From assembly GCF_014287815.1 (NCBI RefSeq), contig NZ_JACOOQ010000011.1, positions 1-64,000 of the forward strand: a DNA stretch of 64,000 nucleotides, read 5' to 3'. Made by a program: the position numbers and the translations under genes. This DNA is from Clostridium lentum. GTDB taxonomy: Bacteria > Bacillota > Clostridia > Clostridiales > Clostridiaceae. Each line of letters opens with the position of its first letter. The first letter of the stretch is position 1. Of the stretch, positions 8,539-16,699 are shown piece by piece. Under the pieces are notes generated by a model, which searched no databases, was not told the DNA's origin, and saw only the letters and a program-made list of their open reading frames with translations.

Positions 8539-9663
8539 TTAGTTTTCCCTTAGTATATCAATGTAAGCTGATAGAGTAAGTTTAGCGGTATTACTCCAAG
8601 TAAATTTAAGACTGTTTTTATAACCTTTTTCACCATACTCAGCAAGAAGACTTGGTGAATTTAGTACTCTCAACATTGCTTCACTTAAAGCAGATTTATC
8701 AAAAGGATCAATAAGAATAGCTGAATTATTAGCCACTTCAGGCATAGAGCTAGTGTTAGATGTTATGACAGGAGTTTGGCAGCTCATTGCTTCTAAAATA
8801 GGTAATCCAAATCCTTCATAAGAAGATGGATAGACGAAAAGGTCAGAAGCATTATGGAAGTATGGCAAATCATAATCTACTACAAAATCTGTAAAAATTA
8901 CTTTATCATCTATAAGAAGCTCTTTAGTAATTTCCTTTAGACGAAGGCCTTCATCTTTAAGGGAGCCACATATTACAAGAGAGTAATTTTTATTTAATGA
9001 GGATAGTATATTTTTAAAGGATAAAATAAGTTCATAAACATTTTTACGTTTACTAAAGCCACCTAGATACAAAATAAAAGGAGTAGTGATTTTATACTTT
9101 TTATTAAGGTAATCTTTGCAGTTATCTTTAGGAAGAGGTTTATATAAAGTGTTAGCAGCTAATGGAGTAACATATATCTTATCTTCTGGACAGTTAGGAA
9201 AAAATCTTAATATATCCTTTTTAGAATAATTAGAAACAGTTAATATACCATGACAGTTTTTTATTATAAAGGGCATATCAGTGAGGAATCTTTCTAAATA
9301 ACCTTTGCCAACGGTTTCAGGCATAATATAGGGAATTAAATCATGAATAGTGACGATGGAAGGAGTGTTATAGGTGTTTGATAAACCCATACCATTTTGT
9401 GGTATATGGTGTAAGTTAATATTATATTCTTGTAGTATGCTAGGATAGTAATAATTTTCAAAGAATAAATTATGTTTTTTAGAAGTTAATATGACCTTGG
9501 AGTTTTTACGTTTATATTTTTGAAAATTATCACCAGCCCAAAATATTGTATAGTTATTTTTTTTATCTATATTAAGGAGTTCTAATGTTAAATTTTCAAT
9601 ATAAGTACCTATTCCAGAGCCTTTATATAAATTAATACCACGAGCATCAATAGAAAAGTTCAA
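8539..9663 (-). CDS. GT4-family glycosyltransferase (spore-surface island, copy 1)
   Basis: 374 residues, GT-B fold. The C-terminal half holds LYLGGFSKRKN (nucleotide-sugar domain start) and EGFGLPILEAMSC, the E-x7-E retaining glycosyltransferase motif of family GT4. The N-terminal IDARGINLYKGSGIGTY loop is typical of mannosyl/rhamnosyl transferases of this group. The TTG start is preceded by AGGAGG at 9-base spacing. It lies divergent to a CotS gene and is about the same length as the second GT4 at 12620, with a shared motif layout. In Bacillus the glycosyltransferase-like CotSA is encoded beside CotS, so a role in spore-coat glycan is inferred; the sugar is unknown. Confidence 0.85.
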   Translation of the reverse strand: MNFSIDARGINLYKGSGIGTYIENLTLELLNIDKKNNYTIFWAGDNFQKYKRKNSKVILTSKKHNLFFENYYYPSILQEYNINLHHIPQNGMGLSNTYNTPSIVTIHDLIPYIMPETVGKGYLERFLTDMPFIIKNCHGILTVSNYSKKDILRFFPNCPEDKIYVTPLAANTLYKPLPKDNCKDYLNKKYKITTPFILYLGGFSKRKNVYELILSFKNILSSLNKNYSLVICGSLKDEGLRLKEITKELLIDDKVIFTDFVVDYDLPYFHNASDLFVYPSSYEGFGLPILEAMSCQTPVITSNTSSMPEVANNSAILIDPFDKSALSEAMLRVLNSPSLLAEYGEKGYKNSLKFTWSNTAKLTLSAYIDILREN

Positions 9664-9731
9664 AAATAAGCGCCTCCTAAAAAAACCTTATACAATAAAA
9701 TATTATCATTTTAAATTAATGTGATAGAAAC

Positions 9732-9759
9732 ACAATAAAATATGCATATTCATATAATA
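9732..9759 (+). promoter_or_regulatory. Sigma-K-type promoter for the first cotS gene
   Basis: AC (9732-9733), exactly 17 bases, then CATATAATA (9751-9759), matching the AC-N17-CATAnnnTA sigma-K consensus. It lies 28 bases before the ATG of the CotS gene. The same spacing occurs before yabG. Confidence 0.6.
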
Positions 9760-9787
9760 CAGATGAGAGAATGTTTAGGAGACATTA

Positions 9788-10783
9788 ATGGATATAAATG
9801 AAATAAAAGATATAGTGGAAGAAAACTATAGTATTAATATTAGGTCAATATTAAAGGTTAAAAATTCATATAATGTGAAAGCTGATGAGGGAGAATATTG
9901 TATAAAGAATATAAAGTATGACTTTCCTCATTTTAATTTTATTATAAGTGCCATAGAGCATTTACAAAAAAGACAGTTTAAAACTATACCAGAAATACTG
10001 CCTAATAAGCTAGGAAATAAGTATATAAAAATAGATGAAGATTATGCTTATATCACTAAGTGGATACCTTCAAGAGTGAGTAATTTCAATAATCCTGTTG
10101 AGCTTCAAGCTATAGCAATAAAACTAGCAGAACTGCATAAATGTAGTAAAGGGTTTAATTTGAATAGGGAAATGAGACCAAGAATTGGATGGTATTCATG
10201 GGTTAATGTTTTTAACACAAGATGTAATGAAATATTAGATTTTAGAAAAAGAATATATCAAAAGGCATACAAAAGTGATTTTGATAGGATTTATTTAGAG
10301 CATATAGATAATGAAATTGATAGAGGGCAAAGGGCAGTAAAGGGTCTTGAGAGAAATGGATATTTTGTTCTTATGGATAGAGAAGTAAAGAAAAGAGGTT
10401 TTTGCCATCATGATTTTGCTCATCATAATATCTTAATTGATAAAGATTATCAGATAAATATAATAGATTTCGATTATTGTATATTAGATACTCATATACA
10501 TGATTTATCATCCTTGCTTATAAGAGTTATGAAGGATGGTAAATGGAATAATAAAACTGGAGATTTAATTATTAATAATTATCGGGAAGTACTAGAGGTA
10601 ACAGATGATGAACTAAAGATTATGAAGTATTTTATTATGTTTCCCCAGAGCTTCTGGCAGATAGGGCTTCAATATTATTGGGAGCAGCAGCCATGGAATG
10701 AAGAGGTATTTATAAATAAGATAATTAGGTATTTAGAAGATGTTGAATACCGGGAAATATTTTTAGATGAATACTTTAAATAG
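9788..10783 (+). CDS. CotS-family spore coat protein (kinase fold), copy 1
   Basis: 331 residues with the aminoglycoside-phosphotransferase/CotS fold. The catalytic-loop signature GFCHHDFAHHNIL and metal-site INIIDFDYC are near residues 210-235. CotS-type proteins associate with the inner spore coat; some relatives phosphorylate sugars. The catalytic His-Asp and DFD are present, so kinase activity is possible. The start follows TTTAGGAGA. It is the first of a three-gene run (gaps of 12 bases and of 11 bases to the AUG at 11539), preceded by a sigma-K-like promoter and divergent from a GT4 gene. Confidence 0.85.
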   Translation: MDINEIKDIVEENYSINIRSILKVKNSYNVKADEGEYCIKNIKYDFPHFNFIISAIEHLQKRQFKTIPEILPNKLGNKYIKIDEDYAYITKWIPSRVSNFNNPVELQAIAIKLAELHKCSKGFNLNREMRPRIGWYSWVNVFNTRCNEILDFRKRIYQKAYKSDFDRIYLEHIDNEIDRGQRAVKGLERNGYFVLMDREVKKRGFCHHDFAHHNILIDKDYQINIIDFDYCILDTHIHDLSSLLIRVMKDGKWNNKTGDLIINNYREVLEVTDDELKIMKYFIMFPQSFWQIGLQYYWEQQPWNEEVFINKIIRYLEDVEYREIFLDEYFK

Positions 10784-10795
10784 GAGGATAGTTTC

Positions 10796-11527
10796 ATGGA
10801 TATTTACGAGTATTTAAGCAGCAGAAGCATTATCATAAGTGATGAAAAATTTAAAGACAATGCTGAAGTAAGTGTTAGTGATCAAATTCAGTTAATATCA
10901 GATGCACATAAGAGGCTTCTAGATGGCAAAGAAGCTATTATACCAAGAATTCAAAGTGTAATTGGCAGGGAGTTTGAGGGATATAAAGTTGATATAAAAA
11001 AGAATAAAAATTATATAAATAAAATTATTAATAATAAAAGTACTAATTATATTGAAGATTATTTAATAGATGAAGGCTCTCGTATTATAAAAAAGGCTCA
11101 AGAAACTCTTAGCTTATTAGATTTGGAAATCTATTTTTCAATAATTAAAAGAAGCATGAAAAGATATGAAATATGTTTAGGGAGAGTTGATGAAAGTAGT
11201 TTAAAGAGAGATAAGAATGAAATAATTTATATAAGAAGCAATAAATATATTGTTTATGATTTATTGGAAAGCGATTGTTATAATTATATAAAAAAAATCA
11301 AAAGAAGAAAAAAAGGATATGGTATAAACAATATAATAGATGAGTTTGTTAATAAATCAGCATTAGATCAGGGGAGTATTAAGTATTTAAGAATTTTATC
11401 AATATATCCTAATGAATCTATGAAAATCTTAAATAAATGTAGAAATGGTAGGATTGATATTACAAATGAGGATGTAGTGAGTAAGTTTAGAAATGCAAAA
11501 GAATGTGATGGTATTAAACTTTTATGA
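10796..11527 (+). CDS. Unrecognised protein between two cotS genes
   Basis: 243 residues, not recognised. It has no signal peptide or membrane segment and is rich in Lys, Asn, Ile and Tyr, with predicted helical character. The only local patterns are a basic KKIKRRKKGYG stretch around residue 160-170 and no catalytic motif. AGGAGG precedes the ATG by 9 bases. It lies 12 bases after the first CotS gene and its end touches the third, so all three are one transcript. By position it is probably a spore-coat or coat-assembly protein expressed with the CotS kinases; this is inference only. Confidence 0.7.
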   Translation: MDIYEYLSSRSIIISDEKFKDNAEVSVSDQIQLISDAHKRLLDGKEAIIPRIQSVIGREFEGYKVDIKKNKNYINKIINNKSTNYIEDYLIDEGSRIIKKAQETLSLLDLEIYFSIIKRSMKRYEICLGRVDESSLKRDKNEIIYIRSNKYIVYDLLESDCYNYIKKIKRRKKGYGINNIIDEFVNKSALDQGSIKYLRILSIYPNESMKILNKCRNGRIDITNEDVVSKFRNAKECDGIKLL

Positions 11528-11538
11528 GAGGTAATAAA

Positions 11539-12567
11539 ATGAATAAAAATAGATATGTTGAACGAAAGGTTTTATGTGATTATGACTTATGTGAAGGATT
11601 ATTTGATAAGCTTAATTTAAATGTTCAAGATATGATTCCACTTAGAAAGGTATTCTTATTAGTTACTGATAAGGGAAAGAAAATATTAAAAAGATGTGAT
11701 ATGAAATTTGAAGATGTACAGTTTATTGATGAAGCTTTAAATTATATATATTTATTAGATAAAGATGTAATTAGGTATTGTAGGAATAAAGATAATGAAG
11801 TTATAACAACATGGAATGAAAAGAACTATATTCTCCTTGATATGATTGAAGGAAGAGAAGCAGCATTTACTAATCCAGTGGAGATATCATGGTGTACTAA
11901 AGCAATAGAAAAGCTTCATATTTCATCAAAGGGAATAGAAAAATACTTAAAGGAGTTAAATATAAAATGCAAATATGGCAGTAATATAATTAATGATTAT
12001 ATTGATGATTTAAAGGATATAGAACAAATGAAGCTTTTGGTGAAAAAGTACAAATATAAAAATGAGTTCGATAGCTTATTTTTAAAGAATGTAGAAGTTA
12101 TGGAAAAGCAAATGAACAAAGCTATAGAATTATTAATGAAGACTAGCTACGAAAAGATGAAGAAAGATAATAGATACTTTTATTTATGTCATAATGATTT
12201 AGCGCATCATAACTTTATAATAGATAATGATAATGTTAATATAATAGATTTTGACTATTGCAATATTGATTTACGAATTAAAGATATATATATATTTATC
12301 AATAAGGTTATTAAGAATCTTGTTTATGAAAAAGAGGCTATAGATAGTATTTTAGAAGCTTATGAAAAGCCAAATGATAAAATAGATAGCCAAGAAAGAG
12401 AAATATTAAATGCTCTTATATGTTATCCATATGATTTTGTAGAAATTATTAAGTTATATTATTATAAGCAAAAATCATGGGAGCAAGAAGTATTTATAGG
12501 TAGGCTTAAAAATAAAATAGAATTAGATGATTTTAGAATTGCATTAGTAAAGAGGATTCTGAAATAA
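11539..12567 (+). CDS. CotS-family spore coat protein (kinase fold), copy 2
   Basis: 342 residues from the ATG at 11539. An in-frame ATG at 11524 has no ribosome site, whereas GAGAGG lies 7 bases before 11539. It carries the same fold as copy 1: YLCHNDLAHHNFI and VNIIDFDYC reproduce the catalytic loop and metal site, but HHD reads HND. Otherwise it is divergent, particularly in the N-terminal lobe. It ends the CotS/unknown/CotS run and is followed by a strong bidirectional terminator shared with the convergent GT4 gene. Confidence 0.83.
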   Translation: MNKNRYVERKVLCDYDLCEGLFDKLNLNVQDMIPLRKVFLLVTDKGKKILKRCDMKFEDVQFIDEALNYIYLLDKDVIRYCRNKDNEVITTWNEKNYILLDMIEGREAAFTNPVEISWCTKAIEKLHISSKGIEKYLKELNIKCKYGSNIINDYIDDLKDIEQMKLLVKKYKYKNEFDSLFLKNVEVMEKQMNKAIELLMKTSYEKMKKDNRYFYLCHNDLAHHNFIIDNDNVNIIDFDYCNIDLRIKDIYIFINKVIKNLVYEKEAIDSILEAYEKPNDKIDSQEREILNALICYPYDFVEIIKLYYYKQKSWEQEVFIGRLKNKIELDDFRIALVKRILK

Positions 12568-12614
12568 AAAAATGAGCTGCAATAAAAGTTATAATTTTAT
12601 GCAGCTCATTTTTA
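12568..12614. terminator. Bidirectional terminator, cotS copy 2 / GT4 copy 2
   Basis: AAAAATGAGCTGCA and TGCAGCTCATTTTT form the base, extended inward by ATAAAA/TTTTAT. T-runs lie on both strands. Confidence 0.9.
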
Positions 12615-12619
12615 TTAAT

Positions 12620-13741
12620 TTATTTAGAATTAATAATTTTTTCATAAGCAGAGATAGTGTTTTTAGCAGTTTTTTGCCAGGTATAGTTAGAGCTTGTTAT
12701 AAGACCCTTTTGAACCATAGTCAGTTTAAGAAGGCTATCACATAATACTTTCTCCATGGCGTAGCTTAGGGCATATACATCATAAGGATTTACCAATAAA
12801 GCAGAATTATAGAATAATTCTGGTAGGGAAGTGATATTTGATGTAATAACAGGAGTACCACAAGCCATTGCTTCTAAAGGAGGAAGTCCAAAACCTTCAT
12901 AAAATGATGGATAAGTTAATAACTCACATGCATTATAAAAAATAGGTAGATCTTCTAAAGGAATAAAATCAGTAAAAATTACTGAAGATGAAATATTAAG
13001 CTCTTCAGTTCTTAATTTATATCTATCATATGAAATACCTTTTCTACCAGTTATAACTACTTTAAGATTTTTTCTTAGAGTAGGATTTAAAAGGGAATAA
13101 CTTTCTAATATGCCTAATATATTTTTACGAGGGCTATATCCACCTACATATAAAATAAAGTCATCACTTATTCCGTATTTTTCTTTAATGATTTTTTTAC
13201 ATGAATTCTTACTTAGAGGGCGATAAATTTCTTCTGCAGCAAGATGTGTAACATAAATTTTTTCTTTAGGAAAGTTAAATTCCTTGGCTATATCTTCCTT
13301 TGAAAAGTCAGATACAGTTATTATGCCATCGCAATCTGGTATTATTTTAGGAAGTTCCTCATTAAATATTTTTAAATATCTATCACTGACTGTTTCAGGC
13401 AATTTCAATGGGATTATATCATGCAAGGTAATGGCTTTAAGACAATTAATATTTTTTGAAAGTCCTACTCCGTTTTGAGGAACATGATATAAATCCATCT
13501 TATTATTTTTTAAGATATTAGGAGTTTTAACATCATCCCAAAAATGATTGTTTGAAGACTCCTTAAGACATTCTATGGTAAAGTTATCTTTTAAAACTAA
13601 ATCAGTGTTTTGTGGCAAGAGTATCAAGTATTGATTACTTGAATCTACTATACTTAAGTTATTAATTAGCTGATAAGTATAAGTGCCAATGCCTGTTCCT
13701 CTATACCATTTAGCAGCTCTTCCATCAATGCCGATCTTCAT
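12620..13741 (-). CDS. GT4-family glycosyltransferase (spore-surface island, copy 2)
   Basis: 373 residues, GT-B fold. IGIDGRAAKWYRGTGIGTYTY at the N-terminus, LYVGGYSPRKN at the domain junction and EGFGLPPLEAMACGTPVI at the donor site match copy 1 at 8539. The shared layout and motifs suggest a duplicated pair. ATG start with AAGGA upstream. It is divergent from the third CotS gene and convergent with the second. A role in adding sugars to a spore-coat or exosporium glycan is inferred from the CotS neighbours. Confidence 0.85.
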   Translation of the reverse strand: MKIGIDGRAAKWYRGTGIGTYTYQLINNLSIVDSSNQYLILLPQNTDLVLKDNFTIECLKESSNNHFWDDVKTPNILKNNKMDLYHVPQNGVGLSKNINCLKAITLHDIIPLKLPETVSDRYLKIFNEELPKIIPDCDGIITVSDFSKEDIAKEFNFPKEKIYVTHLAAEEIYRPLSKNSCKKIIKEKYGISDDFILYVGGYSPRKNILGILESYSLLNPTLRKNLKVVITGRKGISYDRYKLRTEELNISSSVIFTDFIPLEDLPIFYNACELLTYPSFYEGFGLPPLEAMACGTPVITSNITSLPELFYNSALLVNPYDVYALSYAMEKVLCDSLLKLTMVQKGLITSSNYTWQKTAKNTISAYEKIINSK

Positions 13742-13846
13742 GATTTAATCCTTTCATAGTTGTTTTAATTTATTATATTAAAGCAAGCAAAAAAATGTTA
13801 ATAAAAGAAAATAGATATACATATAAATATATAGGGGGTGATAAAA

Positions 13847-14845
13847 ATGATGAGAGAGTTTGAAATAGAGAGGCAGTTTCAAATAAAAATTGATATTATA
13901 AAGGCTAATAAAGGTGTATATTACTTAAAAACTAATAAAGGCGAAAGATGTCTAAAGAAAATTAATTATGGACCTCAAAAACTCTTATTTGTTTATGGAG
14001 CAAAAGAGCATCTCATAAAGAATGGGTTTGAATCTGTAGATAGATATTTCTTAAATAATGAAGGTGAGCCTTATGCTTTAGTAAATGAGGATTTATACAC
14101 CCTATCTGAATGGCTAGATGGAAGAGAATGTGACTTTCATAATTTAGAAGAGGTGAAATTAGCAGCTGAAACTTTAGCCAGATTACATGAAGCTTCTAAG
14201 GGGTATGATCCTCCAGAGAATTCTAAGCTAAAAACAGATTTAGGTAGATGGACTAGCCTCATGGAAAAGAGAATAAAATCATTAGATAAAATGAGAGATA
14301 TGATAAGAAAGAGAAATAATAAGACTAATTTCGATATGTTATATCTTAAATCTATGGATTTTTATAAGGAAATTGGTAAAAATGCCTTGATGACATTAAA
14401 GGAATCAAATTATATAGAACTTTGTGAAATTGCAGAAAGGAATAAAGGATTCTGCCATCATGACTATACTTATCATAATATAATACTTACTGATGATAAT
14501 AAGGTAAATATAATTGATTTTGATTATTGCAAGAGGGAAATAAGAGCTTATGATATTTCAAATTTTATGATTAAGGTGCTTAAGAGATGTAACTGGAACT
14601 TAGAGTATGCTAAGGAGATAATCAATGCATATAATAGTGTATCTCCTTTAAGAGATGATGAATATAAAGTGCTTTATGCATATCTTCAATTCCCACAGAG
14701 ATACTGGAGGTTAGCGAATAGATATTATTATAATGAGGTTAATTGGGGACAAAATACTTTTTCTAATAAAATTGAAAGTATAATAAATGAACAAGAGAAG
14801 TTTACTAAGTTTTTAGATGATTTTAAAAAGGAATATTCCCTTTAA
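13847..14845 (+). CDS. CotS-family spore coat protein (kinase fold), copy 3
   Basis: 332 residues from ATG at 13847. The upstream in-frame GTG at 13838 is part of the AGGGGGTG ribosome site, so 13847 is preferred. GFCHHDYTYHNIIL and VNIIDFDYCK are the catalytic loop and metal site, and the C-terminal QFPQRYWRLANRYY matches copy 1. It is monocistronic, divergent from GT4 copy 2, and precedes yabG. CATATAAAT at 13820 resembles a sigma-E/K -10 box but lacks the full consensus seen at copy 1. Confidence 0.85.
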   Translation: MMREFEIERQFQIKIDIIKANKGVYYLKTNKGERCLKKINYGPQKLLFVYGAKEHLIKNGFESVDRYFLNNEGEPYALVNEDLYTLSEWLDGRECDFHNLEEVKLAAETLARLHEASKGYDPPENSKLKTDLGRWTSLMEKRIKSLDKMRDMIRKRNNKTNFDMLYLKSMDFYKEIGKNALMTLKESNYIELCEIAERNKGFCHHDYTYHNIILTDDNKVNIIDFDYCKREIRAYDISNFMIKVLKRCNWNLEYAKEIINAYNSVSPLRDDEYKVLYAYLQFPQRYWRLANRYYYNEVNWGQNTFSNKIESIINEQEKFTKFLDDFKKEYSL

Positions 14846-14882
14846 AAAATAGGGCTGTTTAAAGAAACAGCTCTATTTTTTA
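14846..14882 (+). terminator. Terminator after cotS copy 3
   Basis: AAAAAATAGGGCTGTTT pairs with AAACAGCTCTATTTTTT around a 4-base loop, ending in T's. Confidence 0.9.
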
Positions 14883-14913
14883 TCTTGCTAAATAAAAGTA
14901 AATATTTCATTAA

Positions 14914-14941
14914 ACAAAGAGTCGATTATTCTCATATTATA
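14914..14941 (+). promoter_or_regulatory. Sigma-K-type promoter for yabG
   Basis: AC (14914-14915), 17 bases, CATATTATA (14933-14941): an exact AC-N17-CATAnnnTA match 30 bases before the yabG start. yabG is sigma-K dependent in other spore formers, which supports the reading. Confidence 0.7.
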
Positions 14942-14970
14942 AAATAGTAATATGAAATATGGAGATGCAT

Positions 14971-15855
14971 ATGAAAATAGGCGATATTGTTGTGAGAAAG
15001 TCATATGATAAGGACATAATATTTAGAATTATAGATATAAAGGAAGTAAGGGGAAAAGTATATTGTATTTTGAAGGGATTAAGCATAAGAATAATAGCAG
15101 ATTCACCTAAAGATGATTTAGAAGTTGTAGATTATGTATATGTGGAAGAAAAGGAAAAGATATTAAATAATAGAGTAAATGAAGCAATGAAAAAAGCAAA
15201 AAGCATGCAGAAAAGAATTGGTATGAGAGAACAGATAAATTGTCGTATTAATAAAAATACAAAGGCACAAGCTGTAAATAATGATATGTTCTTTGGTAGA
15301 CCAGGGAAAATACTTCATATAGATGGTGATGAAGAATACTTAGAAACATGTTTAAAGGTTTATAAGCAACTATCTTTAGATGCAGTAGGAAAAGCAATAG
15401 CAGAAAAGGAGCAATGGACTAAAGTAATAGATCTTGTCAAAGAAGTAAAGCCTGATATTGTAGTTCTTACAGGACATGATAGTGTGATAAAGAGTACAGA
15501 TGATTATTTAGATCTTGAAAATTATAGAAATACTAAATATTATATTGAAGCAGTCAAGGCATTGAGAGATTATAATTCCAGCTATGATGAGCTAGTGATA
15601 TTTGCAGGAGCTTGCCAATCATGTTATGAATGCCTTTTAGATGCAGGAGCTAATTTTGCTAGTTCACCAAGCAGAGTTCTTATACATTGTCTAGATCCTG
15701 TTTTTGTTTGTGAAAAAATAGCCTATACCAAAATAGATGAAGTTGTTTCTATAACAGATTTAGTTGAAGGTACTATTACTGGGATTAAGGGCATTGGTGG
15801 ATTGCAGACTAGAGGGAAATACCGTGAAGGATATCCAAGGTCAAATTATATATAG
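14971..15855 (+). CDS. yabG: Sporulation-specific protease YabG
   Basis: 294 residues from ATG at 14971, which follows GGAG by 6 bases; an ATG at 14959 lies upstream of that site. The start MKIGDIVVRKSY and the LHIDGDEEYLE, VLTGHDS and FAGACQSCYECLLDAGANFASSP segments are characteristic of YabG. It is a cysteine protease made late in the mother cell that trims coat and cortex proteins. The yabG-veg order is the same as in Bacillus. A sigma-K promoter lies immediately upstream. Confidence 0.94.
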   Translation: MKIGDIVVRKSYDKDIIFRIIDIKEVRGKVYCILKGLSIRIIADSPKDDLEVVDYVYVEEKEKILNNRVNEAMKKAKSMQKRIGMREQINCRINKNTKAQAVNNDMFFGRPGKILHIDGDEEYLETCLKVYKQLSLDAVGKAIAEKEQWTKVIDLVKEVKPDIVVLTGHDSVIKSTDDYLDLENYRNTKYYIEAVKALRDYNSSYDELVIFAGACQSCYECLLDAGANFASSPSRVLIHCLDPVFVCEKIAYTKIDEVVSITDLVEGTITGIKGIGGLQTRGKYREGYPRSNYI

Positions 15856-15859
15856 TTAG

Positions 15860-15901
15860 TATATAGCTGAGCTGTATTGAATGATATAGTTCAGCTATAT
15901 A
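15860..15901 (+). terminator. Hairpin after yabG (terminator-like)
   Basis: ATATAGCTGA pairs with TCAGCTATAT (15861-15870 and 15891-15900) just after the stop codon. The T-tract is poor, so termination may be weak. Confidence 0.5.
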
Positions 15902-16005
15902 AGATATAAAAATTAATAAAATTTTAGAGTTACTGTATAAAATTTATAAAATTTGAAACAATAATTAATGGATTGATAATATTATCTAAAAAGTAAAAGT
16001 TTACA

Positions 16006-16034
16006 TTGACAAGTGTATATAAAGATGATAAAAT
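16006..16034 (+). promoter_or_regulatory. veg upstream promoter P1
   Basis: TTGACA (16006-16011), 17 bases, TAAAAT (16029-16034). It is 41 bases upstream of an identical-box second promoter. Confidence 0.75.
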
Positions 16035-16046
16035 ATTTTGTTTTAT

Positions 16047-16075
16047 TTGACAAATGGAAAAAAAAGGAGTAAAAT
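16047..16075 (+). promoter_or_regulatory. veg proximal promoter P2
   Basis: TTGACA (16047-16052), 17 bases, TAAAAT (16070-16075). The predicted start near 16082 leaves a very short leader with only the AGAGGGTG ribosome site before the ATG at 16100. Confidence 0.78.
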
Positions 16076-16099
16076 TTATATTAGAAAGAGGGTGTTTTC

Positions 16100-16336
16100 A
16101 TGGAAAGAAACAGGACTTTAGCAACAATTAGGAATGATATTGAAAGGCATGTAGGTGAAAAAGTAACCTTAAAAGCCAATGGAGGCAGAAAAAAAATTCT
16201 AGTCAATGATGGAATAATTGAAAGCGTTCATCCAAGTATTTTCGTTGTTAGATTAGACAATGACACCCAAAGGACCGTGACATATAGCTATTCAGATGTT
16301 TTGACAAAAACAGTTATGTTGTATTATGCTGTATAA
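16100..16336 (+). CDS. veg: Veg family protein
   Basis: 78 residues, the family length. RNDIERHVGEKVTLKANGGRKK and the SYSDVLTKTV end are the conserved Veg features. Veg is a small abundant cytosolic protein, linked in Bacillus to biofilm matrix gene control by antagonising SinR. The Bacillus gene is famous for its very strong tandem promoters, and two consensus promoters are visible here too. yabG upstream and ispE further downstream keep the ancestral order. Confidence 0.95.
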   Translation: MERNRTLATIRNDIERHVGEKVTLKANGGRKKILVNDGIIESVHPSIFVVRLDNDTQRTVTYSYSDVLTKTVMLYYAV

Positions 16337-16339
16337 TTA

Positions 16340-16373
16340 AAGGCTTCGAATAAATATCGAAGTCTTTTTTTAT
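16340..16373 (+). terminator. Terminator after veg
   Basis: AGGCTTCGA pairs with TCGAAGTCT (one G-T pair) around a 7-base loop, followed by seven T. Confidence 0.9.
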
Positions 16374-16699
16374 ATATAAAAAAAGAAAGATGGCGGGTAT
16401 CCATCTTTCAACTATGGTATAAAAGGGTATTGAGAATTTATGAGAGGTTATATGGTCAATAACCATATTTATAATACGACATATTTTTAATGTTGTCAAC
16501 AATATATTAAAAAAAATATAAAAAAAACTTAAATTACGTCTTTGATTCGACATGATGTTTATAAAATTATATCTTTCATAAAAGTTTTCTTAGAAAATTA
16601 TAAAAAGCTATTTGAAAGTGTTAACAAATATCATTTATTAGAATAAATATATAGTTAGGGAAATATATATTATAGTAGTTAAGCTATAGGAGGGATACT
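16374..16699 (+). other. Gene-free stretch with a GAAAGATGG hairpin
   Basis: No coding potential is seen in this 326-base gap. GAAAGATGG (16384-16392) pairs perfectly with CCATCTTTC (16400-16408) around CGGGTAT, and GGTTATATGGTCAATAACC follows at about 16446. There is no T-tract after either. The rest is A/T-rich and should hold the promoter for the SipL-like gene; no clear consensus boxes were found. Confidence 0.35.

Noticed and set aside
16314..16553. 79-codon minus-strand ORF after veg
   Set aside because: It overlaps the veg terminator and the GAAAGATGG hairpin. The translation is A/T low-complexity and there is no ribosome site.
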